Origin: Holophagaceae bacterium
GTDB taxonomy: Bacteria > Acidobacteriota > Holophagae > Holophagales > Holophagaceae
Direction: 5' to 3'
Length of the DNA: 6,692 nucleotides
NCBI GenBank assembly: GCA_025355915.1
Contig: JANXYT010000302.1
Location: 1 to 6,692 of the forward strand
The notes below the pieces were generated by a model. The model saw only the letters and a program-made list of their open reading frames with translations, had not been told where the DNA came from and did not search any database. A program made the translations under genes and the position numbers. Shown here in pieces: positions 6,254 to 6,692 of the stretch (the first letter of the stretch is position 1; every line of letters starts with the position of its first letter).

Positions 6254-6692
6254 GTGAAGATCTCGGCCCGAGGCAGGTACAGCATGCAGGCCCTGTTCGA
6301 CCTGGCCCACCACAGCCACGGCCAGCCGGTGCCCCTGCATGTCATCGCCGAGCGCCAGAAACTCTCCCTGCCCTTCCTGGAACAGATCTTCAACAAGCTC
6401 AAGAAGGCGGGCGTCGTCGCCAGTGTGCGTGGTCCCAAGGGCGGCTACATCCTCACGCGGCCCTGTGATCAGGTGAGCGTGGGCGAAGTGCTGCGCCTCA
6501 CGGATAGCAGTTTCTACGCCGCCGCCAAGGAAGATCCGAAGGCCGCGAACAAGGCCCTGCTGGCCGATGAGCGCATGAGCAAGCTGCTCTGGAACCGGCT
6601 GTCCGATCACATCTCCGCCTTCATGGAGAAGGTCACCTTCGCGGACCTCTGTTCGGAGACGGCCAGCAACAGCTGCCCCGACTGCACCTGCC
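6254..6692 (+). CDS. Rrf2-family transcriptional regulator (IscR-like), cut by window end
   Basis: This is a winged-helix DNA-binding regulator. The GTG start at 6254 gives the family-typical KISARGRYSMQALFDLA, and GGAG (6242-6245) stands 8 nt upstream. Recognition-helix and wing regions read LSLPFLEQIFNKLKKAGVV (38-56) and SVRGPKGGYIL (57-67), both strongly conserved in Rrf2/IscR proteins. SVGEVLRLTD (75-84) follows. In IscR three cysteines (about 92, 98 and 104) bind a [2Fe-2S] cluster. This protein has no cysteine between Asp84 and Asp131. Instead Cys133, Cys141, Cys144 and Cys146 crowd the last visible residues, and Cys71 is isolated. The 146 visible residues end in the window edge, so the true C-terminus and any further cysteines are not seen. 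It could be an Fe-S, zinc or thiol sensor, or a non-cluster Rrf2 member. Target genes are unknown. The divergent thioredoxin/peptide-binding pair and the gene after it are candidates. Confidence 0.88.
   Translation, partial: MKISARGRYSMQALFDLAHHSHGQPVPLHVIAERQKLSLPFLEQIFNKLKKAGVVASVRGPKGGYILTRPCDQVSVGEVLRLTDSSFYAAAKEDPKAANKALLADERMSKLLWNRLSDHISAFMEKVTFADLCSETASNSCPDCTC

Noticed and set aside
1..6692. A phage-defence or mobile island suggested by a WYL protein and a tyrosine recombinase in one window
   Set aside because: The neighbours are housekeeping genes, there is no nuclease, helicase or methylase, the recombinase looks like chromosomal XerD, and composition is even throughout.

Overview
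This is a GC-rich, gene-dense bacterial chromosome segment with eight protein genes, two of them cut by the window edges, and no RNA genes, CRISPR arrays or insertion sequences that I can see. The type II fatty-acid genes, a XerD-like recombinase, a WYL-domain protein and an IscR-like Rrf2 regulator are all ordinary chromosomal bacterial genes. The GC content, codon use and a degenerate GCTGA-type heptamer repeat would fit Acidobacteriota (Holophaga/Geothrix type) or another GC-rich delta-like lineage. That taxonomic guess is weak and rests on general impression, not on a search.

Layout. Positions 1-780 (minus strand) hold acpP followed by the 5' part of fabF, a classic acyl carrier protein / ketoacyl synthase pair. 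A short divergent region separates them from xerD (917-1867, plus). xerD converges on an EamA-family permease (1888-2766, minus). The 20 nt between their stop codons lies inside a heptamer repeat that forms a 9-bp inverted repeat over both stops. Divergent from the permease is a 367-residue WYL-domain protein (2866-3969, plus). It has a histone-H1-like Lys/Ala tail in front and an Arg/Glu/Pro tail behind, and no helix-turn-helix. It converges, with a 6-nt gap, on an oligopeptide-type solute-binding protein (3976-5541, minus). A secreted thioredoxin-fold protein (5587-6168, minus) lies 45 nt upstream of that gene, and the two probably share a transcript. Divergent from this pair is an Rrf2-family regulator (6254 onward, plus), cut by the window end. 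It is preceded by a dyad that overlaps a TTGACT -35 element.

Functionally the window is a string of small, mostly independent units: fatty-acid synthesis, chromosome dimer resolution, a metabolite permease, a nucleic-acid-binding candidate, a periplasmic peptide-binding/thioredoxin pair, and a redox or Fe-S type regulator. I do not see one complete, clearly new multi-gene system. The most unusual items are the WYL protein with two charged disordered tails, and the Rrf2 regulator, which lacks the usual IscR cysteine cluster but has a cysteine-rich C-terminal end.
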